The position numbers and the translations under genes were made by a program. From an uncultured Clostridia bacterium (GTDB taxonomy: Bacteria; Bacillota; Clostridia; Lachnospirales; Lachnospiraceae), in the NCBI GenBank assembly GCA_947167565.1, contig CAMVIN010000003.1, positions 1 to 52,096 on the forward strand: a stretch of 52,096 bases of DNA, written 5' to 3'. The notes under the pieces are model-generated. The model was not told where the DNA came from, did not search any database, and saw only the letters and a program-made list of their open reading frames with translations. Numbering within the stretch: position 1 is the stretch's first letter; the number at the start of each line of letters is the position of its first letter. Positions 1-9,530 of this stretch are shown one piece after another.

Positions 1-66
<66 letters not shown>

Positions 67-86
67 TTTTTCTTTTAAGAAAATGA

Positions 87-159
87 GGGGCATTAGCTCA
101 GGTGGTAGAGCACTTGACTTTTAATCAAGTTGTCCGGGGTTCGAGTCCCCGATGCCTCA
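87..159 (+). tRNA. tRNA-Lys (TTT)
   Basis: A complete cloverleaf is visible. Acceptor GGGGCAT (87-93) pairs with ATGCCTC (152-158). The anticodon stem CTTGA/TCAAG closes loop CTTTTAA (118-124) with anticodon TTT. The T-stem CGGGG/CCCCG surrounds TTCGAGT. Discriminator A is at 159 and CCA is not encoded. A terminator follows nine bases later. Confidence 0.97.
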
Positions 160-167
160 TTAATATG

Positions 168-199
168 GAAATACCTATTATGGGTATTTCTTTTTTTTT
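168..199 (+). terminator. Rho-independent terminator of the tRNA transcript
   Basis: An 8-bp perfect stem, GAAATACC (168-175) with GGTATTTC (183-190), is followed directly by nine T residues. It closes the tRNA-Phe/tRNA-Lys unit. Confidence 0.9.
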
Positions 200-249
200 A
201 GATTTTGCAACTTTTTTTAGCCCTGATTCGTTATATAAGTAGAGAAATG

Positions 250-258
250 TGATATAAT
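250..258 (+). promoter_or_regulatory. Extended -10 promoter element of the LRR protein gene
   Basis: TGATATAAT is a perfect -10 box (253-258) with the TGn extension. It stands 32 bases before the start codon of the LRR_5 gene. No good -35 hexamer is seen at the usual distance, as is tolerated for extended -10 promoters. Confidence 0.6.
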
Positions 259-289
259 GAATTCATGTAAATGTACAAGGGGGTAAATT

Positions 290-2425
290 ATGAGAGGAAA
301 AATAATATTAACGGGAACAGTATTAACATTAGGTCTAACGATGGCAGTGATGACACCGAAACATGTTCAAGCAAAGTCTTCGAAAGTATCTTACACAGTC
401 AAAAATCAGGTAATGACTGTGAAGGGCAAAGGTGCGATGCCAGACAACATGAATTTTGCAAAGAAGAAAAAGACAAAGAATATCAAAAAGCTAATTGTAA
501 AAAAAGGTGTGACATCCATTTCAAAAGGTGCTTTTAAAAATTGTAAGAAGTTAAAGAAAGTAAAGTTATCAACATCAGTAATAAAAATAGCAGAAAATGC
601 TTTTACAGGCACGGCATTGAAAAATGTGACAATTCCAAAGAGTGTAATGTATATGGGAAACAATGCTTTTTCAAATTGTAAGAAATTAAAAAAGGTTTCT
701 GTGTCGGCAGACCTTCAAGTGTATGGGCTGGATGAGTATGAAACGGCTACATTAAATACAACTGTGCTGGATACTCTAAAATTTACAACGTCAATACAGT
801 CTTTTAGTGCGATTACGTATAATCAGTTTCTTACAAAGAATTATGAGGTAAGCAATAAAGATAAGAATTACAGTTCCTATAATGGTGATATTTATTCAAA
901 AGATGGAAAAGAACTGCTTTATGTGTCAGAGAGTAAAACCGATTTCACTCTGAGTGAAACATGTACGACTGTGGATTTATCAGCATTTGTTCACTATATT
1001 GGCGATGATTTTACAAAGTGTTGTAAGAAGATTAAAAAGATTGCTATACCGGGGACTGTGACAAAGGTACTTCCATGTATGGATGAACATGATTTTCCGA
1101 ATACGGAATTTAGTGTGAACAGCAGTAATATGGACAAAGAGAGTGTTAAGAATCTGGTGGATTTTTTTGGCAAGGAAAAGGCAGCGCTGCTCATGCCGGT
1201 AGATGTAAAAGTCTCAGGGGATGTTGTTGTGATTCGGGGTGAGAGTTTTACTATGGAAAATGGTTATCTTGAGGAGATTTCTACAGGTGACTCCTCGACA
1301 GATAATTCTTCCACAGAAATTACGCCAGAAGAGGATACGATTGTCTGGAAGAACCCGGATGAAATTAATTGTACCGATGAAGAATATGTGGGGAATTTCA
1401 AATTTACTTCTGCAAGTGCCGGAAAATGGGTTAAACTTAATATGAAGCAGGATGGTATTTTTATTGTGTGGAGCAATGAGGATATTAATCTTTATGATGA
1501 ACAGAAAAATAAAATTAATTTGCTCCCGGCAGTAAAAAATGGCGATGTTTTATACATTCAAATGCCGGAAAAAATTACAGAAACGTATAAAATCAAAGGA
1601 GCTTATATCCGAAGCATGAATGGTAGTATGATTCAAGTAAATGACGAAAGTCAGTTGATGTGTGCAACCGGAAATAGTCAGTATTTGAAGTTTACTGTGG
1701 AAAAGAAAATGATTGTTGACTGTCGGATTGCTGACTATAAAAATAACGGGTTGGGTAAAATATCTTTTGTCACTCAGAAAAAAAACGGAGGCAAGTGGAA
1801 AAATGTGAGTGCAAAGAGAACTTTGAAAAACGGTAAAAACTGGGATATCTATTCACATTCTGGAGGAACCGGATCATTTGCGAGACATTTTTATATGTCA
1901 CTTGAAAAGGGAACATATCGTTTTAAGATAAATGCGAAAAAAGGCTCTGTCTACGAAGTATATACCGGTCAGTACGATTATGGTTGTCTGGCACCTGAAA
2001 AGTATGGTGCTACGAAAAAGAAAGCAGTAAATCTCTATGATTATGACCATAATATTGATGTCGGAATTTACACAAATCAAGAAGAACTTGATAGCTACCG
2101 AGTTGGGAATTTCTGGTATTCTGGTAGCAGTACACACTGGTATAAACTTACGAAAAATAAGAAAAAAACGGGAAAAATATCAGTTGAAATTGAGGGTGCC
2201 TCTGCGGGAACAGTAAAAATATCAATTTATAAAAAGGGTAAAAACAGAGCACTTAAGACAAAGACAATGAAACCTTCAAAGGTATTGAATAATGAGAAGA
2301 AGTCAGGGGATAAGATAACTTTTAATTATAAAGTAAAGAAAAATGGAATTTACTACATTAAAATTCAAAGGGGTAAAAAGACAACAATTACCCCATATAC
2401 GTGCAGTTTAAGATTCAGTAAATAA
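290..2425 (+). CDS. Secreted BspA-type leucine-rich repeat (LRR_5) protein
   Basis: This 711-residue protein starts with a signal peptide: MRGK, a hydrophobic stretch at about 5-22, and a likely cut after VQA near residue 28. Residues about 60-130 carry LRR_5 repeats of the BspA kind, with units like GAFKNCKKLKKVKLS and NAFSNCKKLKKVSVS. A second LRR-like portion occupies about 200-280. The rest is beta-rich and very rich in lysine, and its end resembles a pre-peptidase C-terminal type domain (YYIKIQRG). No sortase motif or membrane anchor is seen, so it is probably released or held by charge. The start is set by AAGGGGG seven bases upstream. Such proteins often bind host or matrix proteins, but the ligand here is unknown. 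Confidence 0.85.
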   Translation: MRGKIILTGTVLTLGLTMAVMTPKHVQAKSSKVSYTVKNQVMTVKGKGAMPDNMNFAKKKKTKNIKKLIVKKGVTSISKGAFKNCKKLKKVKLSTSVIKIAENAFTGTALKNVTIPKSVMYMGNNAFSNCKKLKKVSVSADLQVYGLDEYETATLNTTVLDTLKFTTSIQSFSAITYNQFLTKNYEVSNKDKNYSSYNGDIYSKDGKELLYVSESKTDFTLSETCTTVDLSAFVHYIGDDFTKCCKKIKKIAIPGTVTKVLPCMDEHDFPNTEFSVNSSNMDKESVKNLVDFFGKEKAALLMPVDVKVSGDVVVIRGESFTMENGYLEEISTGDSSTDNSSTEITPEEDTIVWKNPDEINCTDEEYVGNFKFTSASAGKWVKLNMKQDGIFIVWSNEDINLYDEQKNKINLLPAVKNGDVLYIQMPEKITETYKIKGAYIRSMNGSMIQVNDESQLMCATGNSQYLKFTVEKKMIVDCRIADYKNNGLGKISFVTQKKNGGKWKNVSAKRTLKNGKNWDIYSHSGGTGSFARHFYMSLEKGTYRFKINAKKGSVYEVYTGQYDYGCLAPEKYGATKKKAVNLYDYDHNIDVGIYTNQEELDSYRVGNFWYSGSSTHWYKLTKNKKKTGKISVEIEGASAGTVKISIYKKGKNRALKTKTMKPSKVLNNEKKSGDKITFNYKVKKNGIYYIKIQRGKKTTITPYTCSLRFSK

Positions 2426-2493
2426 ATGAGAAGTAAGCACAAGAAAACTGAAAGATGACGTGCTTGGATAATCAATTAAATATATGATATTTG

Positions 2494-2535
2494 CACTCGC
2501 AGAACCCAATTGATGTTCTGCGAGTGTATTTTTTT
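2494..2535 (+). terminator. Rho-independent terminator after the LRR gene
   Basis: A 12-bp perfect stem, CACTCGCAGAAC (2494-2505) with GTTCTGCGAGTG (2515-2526), is followed by TATTTTTTT. It separates the LRR gene from the Pho operon. Confidence 0.92.
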
Positions 2536-2581
2536 GACGCAATCAATCAGTATAGGGGAAACTAAAATATTGTATGAAAAA

Positions 2582-2625
2582 TTAACATAGGTTTAACATA
2601 TACAATACCGGAATTATGATAAAAT
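2582..2625 (+). promoter_or_regulatory. Pho box and promoter of the phosphate operon
   Basis: Two TTAACA half-sites (2582-2587 and 2593-2598) are separated by exactly five bases. That is the arrangement known for PhoP binding in Bacillus (TTAACA-N5-TTAACA). An extended -10 box, TGATAAAAT (2617-2625), follows 21 bases after the second half-site, with no good -35 hexamer, as expected for an activator-dependent promoter. The operon behind it encodes a PhoB/PhoP-type regulator, so autoregulation under phosphate limitation is the natural reading. The Pho box is seen in the sequence; binding by this regulator is inferred. Confidence 0.7.
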
Positions 2626-2667
2626 AGGAGATAGGTAAGCAAACAGAAAGCAAAATGAGGAGAGAAA

Positions 2668-3348
2668 ATGATTGCAATTTTAGAAGATGATGCCAATATA
2701 AGAAAAATGCTTTTATATGCGCTAAAAATAGAGGGATTTGATGTGATAGCATTTTCGGAATCAACAGCCTTATACAAAGAGTTAGAAATACTGATGCCAG
2801 AATTATTGCTATTGGATATTATGCTGCCAGGGGATGATGGCTTTACAGTTTTGAGTAAGCTAAGAAAAAATAAAAAAACAGAGAGGATTCCCGTGATTAT
2901 TCTGACGGCAAAAAGTAGTGAAGTTGATAAACTTCAAGGCCTAAATGGTGGAGCGGATGACTATGTTACAAAACCTTTTAGTATTGCAGAATTAAGTGCG
3001 CGTGTAAGAGCGGTGTTAAGACGAAGTAAAGGAGCATATTTACAAAGTATTTATCAAGTTTCATCCATAGAGGTAGATGATAATAAGCATACCGTCAGAG
3101 TAGGAAATCAATTGGTCTTGCTATCCAAAAAAGAGTATGATCTTTTACTTATTCTGATTAAGGCTCAAGGAAATATATGCACGAGAGAACAACTTTTATC
3201 GGAAGTCTGGGGAGAAAACTACGGAGAATCTAGGACATTGGATGTACATATTAGAAAACTCCGACAAAAGCTTCTTTTTGCAGGAGAACTCATAGAAACG
3301 GTAAAAGGAGTTGGCTATCGGCTTAAGGAGGAGTTGGATGAAGCATAG
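2668..3348 (+). CDS. Phosphate-type response regulator, OmpR/PhoB family
   Basis: This 226-residue protein has a receiver domain (about 1-115) with acidic residues D7 and D8, the phosphoacceptor D50 in LLLDIMLPGDDG, T80 and K102 (TKPF). A winged-helix DNA-binding domain follows (about 125-222; LDVHIRKLRQKL, VKGVGYRL). It should take phosphate from the kinase encoded next and bind direct-repeat operators. The start has GAGGAG just upstream. The stop overlaps the kinase start, giving translational coupling. The Pho box ahead and the phosphate transporter behind make it the PhoP/PhoB regulator of this operon; that specificity is inferred from context. Confidence 0.92.
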   Translation: MIAILEDDANIRKMLLYALKIEGFDVIAFSESTALYKELEILMPELLLLDIMLPGDDGFTVLSKLRKNKKTERIPVIILTAKSSEVDKLQGLNGGADDYVTKPFSIAELSARVRAVLRRSKGAYLQSIYQVSSIEVDDNKHTVRVGNQLVLLSKKEYDLLLILIKAQGNICTREQLLSEVWGENYGESRTLDVHIRKLRQKLLFAGELIETVKGVGYRLKEELDEA

Positions 3349-4714
3349 AATTTTTCGTGGAATACTTGTAGCAACATTCTTTACAGCAGTTATAGTGACT
3401 GTAGCAATTGCAATTCTTTTTTTTTCATTAATGGAAAATGAAGTTCTACAGGAGTTAGAGGCAGAATCAAGAATGATAGAAACTGGTCTAAATTTTGGAA
3501 ATACGGAGTATCTCAGTAAAGTTTCAGATGATAAACGAAGAATCACATTAATTAGTAGTGATGGAACGGTTCTCTATGATAGTGGAGCGGATGCAGACAC
3601 TTTGGGTAACCATATGAACAGGGAAGAAGTGAAGCAGGCAACATCCCGTGGGAGTGGAAGCAGTATTCGTTTTTCAGAAACGTTGACGGAAAGGACGATA
3701 AATTATGCAAAGCAAATAAAAAATGGCGAGATACTTCGAATTTCTGTCAGTCAAAATTATGTGCTGGCATTTTTGTCGTATCTCATTCTTCCAGCGTGTA
3801 CAATAATAATTGTAGTTGTTCTGCTTTCTGTCATACTATCAACAAAAGTATCGAAAAATATATTGATGCCACTATATAATTTAGATCTGGAACATCCGGA
3901 AGAAACAGAAATTTATGAGGAAATTCTACCACTTACCCAAAAAATTCAGGTTCAAAATAGGGAACTAAAAAGAAAGATTTATGAGGAACTCAGAGAAAAA
4001 CAAAGAAAGCAGAGAGAATTTACCGCTAATATGACGCATGAATTAAAAACACCGTTAACATCCATCTCTGGGTTTGCAGAGCTTTTGATGAAGAGTAATC
4101 TGGATTCTGCTACAGCTAAAGATTTCGCCATGTCTATTTATGAAGAAGCCGCAAGAATGATTTTGCTGGTAGGAGATATTATACGTCTGGCAGAGATGGA
4201 TGAGAGAGAGGAAGATTATAAATTTGAGGAAGTTCCATTATTGAAAATGGCAAAGAAGATACGGGATAGTCTCTCTATTAGTGCGAAAAGAAAGCGGGTG
4301 GTAGTAAATTTAAAAGGGGAAGAGGCTGCTGTTTATGGTGTTAAAAAAATTTTGTATGAAATAGTATATAACCTTATGGACAATGCAATTAAATACAATA
4401 GAGAAATGGGAAAAGTGGATGTCTGTATAGAAAGACGAGAAGAACAAATTACGCTTTCTGTCAGTGATACCGGGATTGGAATTCCGTACGAGGATCAGGA
4501 GCATATTTTTGAAAGATTTTACAGAGTAGATAAGAGTCGTTCAAGAGAGTTAGGGGGCACAGGATTGGGGTTATCGATTGTGCGAGAGGGTGTACTATTA
4601 CATAATGCCAAAATGGAATTGTGTAGCAGAGAGAATGAGGGGACGGAGATTTTGATACATTTTCCGATAATGAAAGTATGTAATTACAAGGAGGAAAACA
4701 ATGAGTATTTATAA
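3338..4714 (+). CDS. PhoR-type sensor histidine kinase
   Basis: The start ATG at 3338 lies inside the last codons of the regulator gene, behind AAGGAGGAG at 3325-3333; the open frame reaches back to a TTG at 3311 without support. The 458-residue protein has a membrane segment at about 9-30, an extracytoplasmic portion of about 115 residues, and a second membrane segment at about 145-168. The dimerization helix carries H234 (MTHELKTPL). The ATPase domain shows the N box (N349 in LMDNAIKYN), DTGIGIP and GGTGLGLS. It should phosphorylate the regulator encoded upstream. A canonical HAMP domain is not clear. A role as phosphate sensor is inferred from the operon. Confidence 0.9.
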   Translation: MKHRIFRGILVATFFTAVIVTVAIAILFFSLMENEVLQELEAESRMIETGLNFGNTEYLSKVSDDKRRITLISSDGTVLYDSGADADTLGNHMNREEVKQATSRGSGSSIRFSETLTERTINYAKQIKNGEILRISVSQNYVLAFLSYLILPACTIIIVVVLLSVILSTKVSKNILMPLYNLDLEHPEETEIYEEILPLTQKIQVQNRELKRKIYEELREKQRKQREFTANMTHELKTPLTSISGFAELLMKSNLDSATAKDFAMSIYEEAARMILLVGDIIRLAEMDEREEDYKFEEVPLLKMAKKIRDSLSISAKRKRVVVNLKGEEAAVYGVKKILYEIVYNLMDNAIKYNREMGKVDVCIERREEQITLSVSDTGIGIPYEDQEHIFERFYRVDKSRSRELGGTGLGLSIVREGVLLHNAKMELCSRENEGTEILIHFPIMKVCNYKEENNEYL

Positions 4715-6329
4715 TCTGATAGTAGTAATAGGTGGACTTGCTTTCTTTTTATTTGGAATGGACGTGTTATCTTCTGCATTGAAGAAGGTTGCAGGGAACA
4801 GATTAGAGACTACACTGCAAAAAATGACGGATTATCCAATAAAAGGGCTGATATTTGGTGCAATAATTACCATAGCAATGCAATCTTCATCTGCACTTAC
4901 CGTAATGTTGGTAGGACTAGTAAACTCTGGAATTATGTCATTAACGCAGACGGTTGGTGTCATTATGGGTTCTAACATTGGTACAACTCTTACCGCATGG
5001 ATACTTAGCCTTAGCGGAATACAGACAGACAATTTTTTGTTGGCAATGTTAAAACCGGAAAATTTTTCTCCGATTTTAGCACTCATAGGTGTGTGTATGA
5101 TAATGGTTGCCAAGGATCAAAAAAAGAAGGATCTTGGCACCGTAATGGTAGGTTTTGCAGTTCTTATGCATGGAATGGAAATGATGTCAGATGCTCTGTC
5201 ACCACTCGCTGAAGTTCCGCAGTTTGTAAATGTTTTAACAGCGTTTCGAAATCCGTTTTTTGGTGTTATTATAGGTATGCTCTTTACTGCGATTATACAG
5301 TCCTCAGCAGCCTCAGTAGGTGTTTTGCAGGCGCTTAGTATAACAGGACAAATCACTTATGGTGTGGCACTCCCTATTATTATGGGACAAAATATTGGTA
5401 CATGTGTTACCGCACTTCTTTCAACAATCGGAGTGAATAAGAATGCGAAACGTGTTTCGGTGATTCATATTAGTTTTAATTTGTTTGGAACAGTTATTGG
5501 TCTTATAGTTTATTTTATTTTAAATTATATTTTTCAAATAAAAATACTTGATGATGCGATATCTCCGTTTGCGATAGCAGGATTTCATTCTATTTTTAAT
5601 GTGGCAACAACATTGTTATTACTTCCATTCTCAAAACAGCTCGTTTTTATTGCTGAACGTGTGATTAAAGATGGTGAGAAAGAGGAAATTTTTTTGGACA
5701 AGAGATTGATGATGTCACCAGCGGTTGCGGCTGCTGAATGCAGGCGAAAAACAGCAGATATTTTGAGAATATCGACGGATGGATTTACAGGGGCGATATC
5801 TTTGCTGGAACAATATACTGATAAAAAAATTGATGAAGTGAAGAATATGGAACAAAAGGTTGATGATATGATGGAAGCCTGTTATACTTTTCTGATTCAA
5901 CTATCCTCAATAGAATTATCGGATACGGAGGGTGAGATAATTGCGGATTTATTGCATGGAATTGGTGATATGGAAAGAATAAGTGATTATTCATTAAACG
6001 TAATGGCAATTATAAAAAAAATAAATCGTGAGAATTTTAAACATAAGGAGACGTTGCAGGAGTTATTATATCCAATCAATCAGGAAATGATAGAAATGTT
6101 TAATCAGATCAATGAGGTATATGAGAAGAAAAATCTGAATGGGGCAAAAGAGGTTATGATAAAGACAGAAGAACTCGTAACAGCAATTAAAAAATTAAAA
6201 AAAGATGATTTAAAAATGTTACGAAAAGGAAAGGTTGAGGCAGAGGCGAGCGTATATTTATCAGATTATTTAAGTGTTGCCCGACGTGTGACAGAGCATT
6301 GTCAAAACATAGCAGAATCGATACATTGA
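4701..6329 (+). CDS. Na+/phosphate cotransporter (NptA/YjbB family) with PhoU-like tail
   Basis: This 542-residue membrane protein has two inverted Na_Pi_cotrans repeats. Each carries the family signature QSSS or QSSA followed by a helix and a glycine/asparagine turn: QSSSALTVMLVG with GSNIGTT, and QSSAASVGVLQA with GQNIGTC. From about residue 345 on, a soluble helical PhoU-like domain follows, as is common in bacterial members. It should import inorganic phosphate with sodium, while the tail may regulate transport. Its start overlaps the kinase stop by 14 bases behind AAGGAGG, so all three genes are coupled. Export of phosphate has been proposed for some YjbB proteins, so direction is not certain. 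Confidence 0.9.
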   Translation: MSIYNLIVVIGGLAFFLFGMDVLSSALKKVAGNRLETTLQKMTDYPIKGLIFGAIITIAMQSSSALTVMLVGLVNSGIMSLTQTVGVIMGSNIGTTLTAWILSLSGIQTDNFLLAMLKPENFSPILALIGVCMIMVAKDQKKKDLGTVMVGFAVLMHGMEMMSDALSPLAEVPQFVNVLTAFRNPFFGVIIGMLFTAIIQSSAASVGVLQALSITGQITYGVALPIIMGQNIGTCVTALLSTIGVNKNAKRVSVIHISFNLFGTVIGLIVYFILNYIFQIKILDDAISPFAIAGFHSIFNVATTLLLLPFSKQLVFIAERVIKDGEKEEIFLDKRLMMSPAVAAAECRRKTADILRISTDGFTGAISLLEQYTDKKIDEVKNMEQKVDDMMEACYTFLIQLSSIELSDTEGEIIADLLHGIGDMERISDYSLNVMAIIKKINRENFKHKETLQELLYPINQEMIEMFNQINEVYEKKNLNGAKEVMIKTEELVTAIKKLKKDDLKMLRKGKVEAEASVYLSDYLSVARRVTEHCQNIAESIH

Positions 6330-6342
6330 GGCCAGTTTTTTT

Positions 6343-6371
6343 TTGCAAATTATGTCAAAACATGATACAAT
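6343..6371 (+). promoter_or_regulatory. Sigma-A promoter of the chemoreceptor gene
   Basis: TTGCAA (6343-6348), a 17-base spacer and TACAAT (6366-6371) with a TGA extension form a good housekeeping promoter 58 bases before the start codon. It follows the Pho operon closely; no clear terminator hairpin was seen between them. Confidence 0.7.
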
Positions 6372-6428
6372 ATCTCCAAAGAAGGTCATCAAAATCGCAG
6401 ATTTTTGTGTGACAGAACGGAGGCAAGG

Positions 6429-8414
6429 ATGAAAAGTAGCAAAAAGGCAGGTTTTTTATGGCACATTAAAAATATCCTGATTGTTTCGACAATAGGGCTT
6501 ATGCTGGTTATTGTTGCTGCGCTGGTTATTTTTAATTCGATTGACACGTCGTCAACTTTGAATCGTTTTGGCAAAATGATAATTCAGAATGACTCACAGA
6601 ACAATGCCAGGATTATTGATGAATGGCTGACGGAGCAGGGGAATTTTGTGGAGACAATGAAGGTTGCACTGTCGCGCATGGATTATGAAGATACGGAATC
6701 GATTGAGAATTATTTGGAAGAATGCTTAAAGCAGAATCCATCAGCACTGATGTATTATGTGTGTTATGACTATAATGGAGGGGTATTTCCGGCAGACCAC
6801 TCGAAACTGGATTTGGATCCCACAACAAGGGCGTGGTGGACTGATGCGCAGACAGCCGGCAAGCTGATTTATACGGATCCATATCAGGATTTTGCAACCG
6901 GTGGAATGATTGTTTCGGCCTGTTCACCGTACCAGTGTGAGGGGCATACCTGTGCGATTCTTGTGGATATATCACTGGATTCCATGGTTGAAATGGTGAA
7001 TGGAATCAGTACGGAAGAGTATATACAGAGTTTCCTATTGGCATCTGACGGAAGTGTTATCACACATCCAAACAATGATTTTTTGCCAAAGGAAGAAGGA
7101 AATACAATTCTTTCTGATAAAGTTGGTATTGATATCAATAATACGGATGTTCAGACAGTTAGAGACTATGATAATGTAAAAAAATATTTTTCGATGTCAG
7201 ACATTCCGACAACGGGATGGAAACTGGGGATATCAGAAAAGAAGAGCGTCATTACAGGGGAAGTCATGGCTCAGGTTGTAAAGTATTGTATGATAGCTCT
7301 TGCGATAGTAATTATTGCGGCAATATTGCTATCTTTTCTGATTAAAAAACAACTGGGACAGTTGAACCGGATGAGACTTTTTATTAAAGATAAAGTTATC
7401 GGACGCGAAAATGTAAAACTAATGTCGTCTGAGAGTGTAGAAATCGGCTATCTTATTGATGAGTTAGAGAGCCGATTCCTAAATACCATTCGTGAAACTG
7501 CGACGGCATCGGCGGTCATTCGCGATCATATGGAGTCCACGATGTCCCGGGTACAGTCGATGAATGAGAGTATTGAAAATATCAGCAGTGCCATGGAGCA
7601 CACGAGTGATAATACGGAATTACAGTCATCGAATGTGGCAAGTATTTCCCAGATGAGTGGCGAGATTACTACTGCTGTAGACTCTCTGTCTGAGGAGACA
7701 CTGCAGATGGCAGAAAAAGCGCATGATATTATCACGGAGATTGAGCGAACACTTCCGGAGATTATGGAAAATCGGAACCGCGCAATGGAAATAGCGAAGG
7801 TGAGCCGTGATAAGCTTTCCGAAGCAGTGGAGGATACGAAGGTGATTGAACAGATTGCAGACGTGTCCAATACGATTATGAATATCGCAAGCCAGACCAA
7901 TCTTCTGGCGTTAAATGCTTCCATTGAGGCTGCGCGTGCAGGTGAGGCCGGGCAAGGGTTTGCTGTGGTGGCTGATGAGATTAAGAATCTTTCTGCTACG
8001 ACAAGCAGTGAGATTGAAAAGGTTAATAGTTTTACCGGGAAGGTAATGGAAAGTGTTCACAAACTTGCTGCGGAGAGTACAAAAATTCTTGAGTTTCTCG
8101 GTACGGATGTTATGAGAGATTATGAGATGCTCTCAAAGATTGCGGATAATTACAAGAATGATGCCTCTTATTATGCCAATGAGAGCAGTACCATTGGAGC
8201 AAGTGCAGAAGAATTGGCGGCTTCCATCAATAATATCAATCATCTCCTGCAGGAACTGCATACATCTCAGCAGGAGCTCAGTGAGGCTATTTCCGATGTC
8301 AATCGAAATGTACAGAGCATGACAGAGAATTCGGGAAACGCCACAAGAGAAGTTGGAGATGTGATGAATCGTGTTGAGAGTCTTCAGGGTACGGTGGGAA
8401 CATTTCATATATAA
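6429..8414 (+). CDS. Methyl-accepting chemotaxis protein with dCache sensor domain
   Basis: ATG 6429 is chosen because ACGGAGG ends just upstream; an earlier GTG at 6405 lacks a binding site. The 661-residue receptor has a membrane segment at about 16-36, an extracellular dCache-type domain (about 40-280; [23 protein letters not shown] and [16 protein letters not shown]), and a second membrane segment at about 286-308. The cytoplasmic signalling coil has the invariant tip [20 protein letters not shown] followed by [11 protein letters not shown]. It should couple through CheW and CheA to swimming; dCache domains often bind amino acids or other small ligands. A close but broken paralogue lies at 21470-23406. 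Confidence 0.93.
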   Translation: MKSSKKAGFLWHIKNILIVSTIGLMLVIVAALVIFNSIDTSSTLNRFGKMIIQNDSQNNARIIDEWLTEQGNFVETMKVALSRMDYEDTESIENYLEECLKQNPSALMYYVCYDYNGGVFPADHSKLDLDPTTRAWWTDAQTAGKLIYTDPYQDFATGGMIVSACSPYQCEGHTCAILVDISLDSMVEMVNGISTEEYIQSFLLASDGSVITHPNNDFLPKEEGNTILSDKVGIDINNTDVQTVRDYDNVKKYFSMSDIPTTGWKLGISEKKSVITGEVMAQVVKYCMIALAIVIIAAILLSFLIKKQLGQLNRMRLFIKDKVIGRENVKLMSSESVEIGYLIDELESRFLNTIRETATASAVIRDHMESTMSRVQSMNESIENISSAMEHTSDNTELQSSNVASISQMSGEITTAVDSLSEETLQMAEKAHDIITEIERTLPEIMENRNRAMEIAKVSRDKLSEAVEDTKVIEQIADVSNTIMNIASQTNLLALNASIEAARAGEAGQGFAVVADEIKNLSATTSSEIEKVNSFTGKVMESVHKLAAESTKILEFLGTDVMRDYEMLSKIADNYKNDASYYANESSTIGASAEELAASINNINHLLQELHTSQQELSEAISDVNRNVQSMTENSGNATREVGDVMNRVESLQGTVGTFHI

Positions 8415-8435
8415 TAACTGAGAATGGAGATTTAT

Positions 8436-8801
8436 ATGGGACAAATAACAGAGAAAGCAAAGTTAAATCATAGGAGTGGTCATATGTGTTCTTCTGCTGT
8501 TTTGTGCGCATTTGCAGACAAGGCAGGATTGACACAGGAGGAAGCTGTGGAGATGGCAAGACCATTTGCCGGAGGACGTGGTATTCGCTGTGGAGCGGTG
8601 CTGGCAGCTGAAAAGGTACTGGAACACATTTTTGATGAGGCGACTGCAGCAAAGAAAAAAGAAGAGTTAGAGAGGCGGTTTACCGAGATGAATCAGTCAG
8701 TTATCTGTGCGGAACTAAAAGGAAGAACAGGTGGCAAAGTACTCCGCTCCTGTCCGGGCTGTGTGGAAGATGCCGCAACAATTTTAGAGGAGATGGTATG
8801 A
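8436..8801 (+). CDS. C_GCAxxG_C_C family redox-type protein
   Basis: This 121-residue protein matches the C_GCAxxG_C_C pattern: a cysteine near the N-terminus (HMCSSAVLCAF), then GGRGIRCGAVLAA, then ICAELKG and SCPGCVED. Members are small cytoplasmic proteins, thought to be redox-active or metal-binding, with no firmly known reaction. The start at 8436 is preferred because GGAGA lies five bases upstream; the in-frame ATG at 8424 has a weaker site. It starts 22 bases after the chemoreceptor stop and overlaps the next start by four bases (ATGA), so it sits in an operon with both. Confidence 0.8.
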   Translation: MGQITEKAKLNHRSGHMCSSAVLCAFADKAGLTQEEAVEMARPFAGGRGIRCGAVLAAEKVLEHIFDEATAAKKKEELERRFTEMNQSVICAELKGRTGGKVLRSCPGCVEDAATILEEMV

Positions 8802-9517
8802 GAATGATTACAAAAATAAAAAAGCAATGTGCACTGTTTCTTACTTTAGTCATAATTGCGACGATGGGATTTTTTTCCACTGATTCAGATGCCAGTGCAA
8901 AAAGGGTAAAGCTGAATAAAAAGGCAGTTACGTTAAAGGTTGGTCAAAGCGTAAAATTAAAAATTAAAAACACAAAGAGAAAGGTAAAGTGGTCTTCTAA
9001 CAAAAAGAAGGTCGCTACAGTTACCTCCAAGGGGAAAGTTAAAGCAAAGAAAAAAGGAACTGCGAAAATCTGTGCTAAGGTTGCAGGAAAGAAACTGATT
9101 TGTAAGGTTAAAGTGAAAGCGGTATCCACGAAATCCTCAACTCAGACGCCTGCTGCAACGGATATACCTGTTGCAACGGAACCGACACCAACGGAGATTC
9201 CGGTTGATACAAAGAAACCGGAACAGACTTCAGACACTCAGATTCCGGGTGTTACATATAATTTCCGCTATCCTTCTTATCTTGCAGAACATTTTGAGAA
9301 ACATGGTGCAGAAGTGGGGGCAGCTACAGAGGAGGAATATTTACTCAAGGCAAATGAAGTGATTTCAAATCCTGATGCATTACATAAATTAGAGGCAGAG
9401 GATAGTGATCATGTATACTATATTGAGAGTACAAATGAAATTGTATTTTTGTCGCAGGATGGTTATATTAGAACCTACTTTATCTGTAGTGGAATTGATT
9501 ATTTTAATAAACAGTAA
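8798..9517 (+). CDS. Secreted BIG2 Ig-like protein with a BECR-type nuclease-like C-terminus
   Basis: This 239-residue protein has a signal peptide (about 1-32), one BIG2 Ig-like domain (about 33-110; VTLKVGQSVKLKI, KWSSNKKKVATV, GKVKAKKKGTA), and a threonine/proline-rich linker (about 112-150). The C-terminal domain of about 80 residues contains YLAEHFEKHGAEVG, EEEYLLKANEVI and DGYIRTYF. That pattern, a histidine-lysine-histidine helix followed by a short sheet ending in IRTYF, resembles RNase toxin domains of the barnase/EndoU/colicin/RelE (BECR) class seen at the ends of polymorphic toxins. The resemblance is from memory of the motif. Catalysis is unproven, and no adjacent immunity gene is obvious. 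It is translationally coupled to the preceding gene. Confidence 0.65.
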   Translation: MRMITKIKKQCALFLTLVIIATMGFFSTDSDASAKRVKLNKKAVTLKVGQSVKLKIKNTKRKVKWSSNKKKVATVTSKGKVKAKKKGTAKICAKVAGKKLICKVKVKAVSTKSSTQTPAATDIPVATEPTPTEIPVDTKKPEQTSDTQIPGVTYNFRYPSYLAEHFEKHGAEVGAATEEEYLLKANEVISNPDALHKLEAEDSDHVYYIESTNEIVFLSQDGYIRTYFICSGIDYFNKQ

Positions 9518-9530
9518 AATGTTTTCGGAA

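Noticed and set aside
3311-3337. A longer start (TTG 3311) for the PhoR-type kinase
   Set aside because: The ATG at 3338 has an excellent binding site and begins directly before the first membrane segment.
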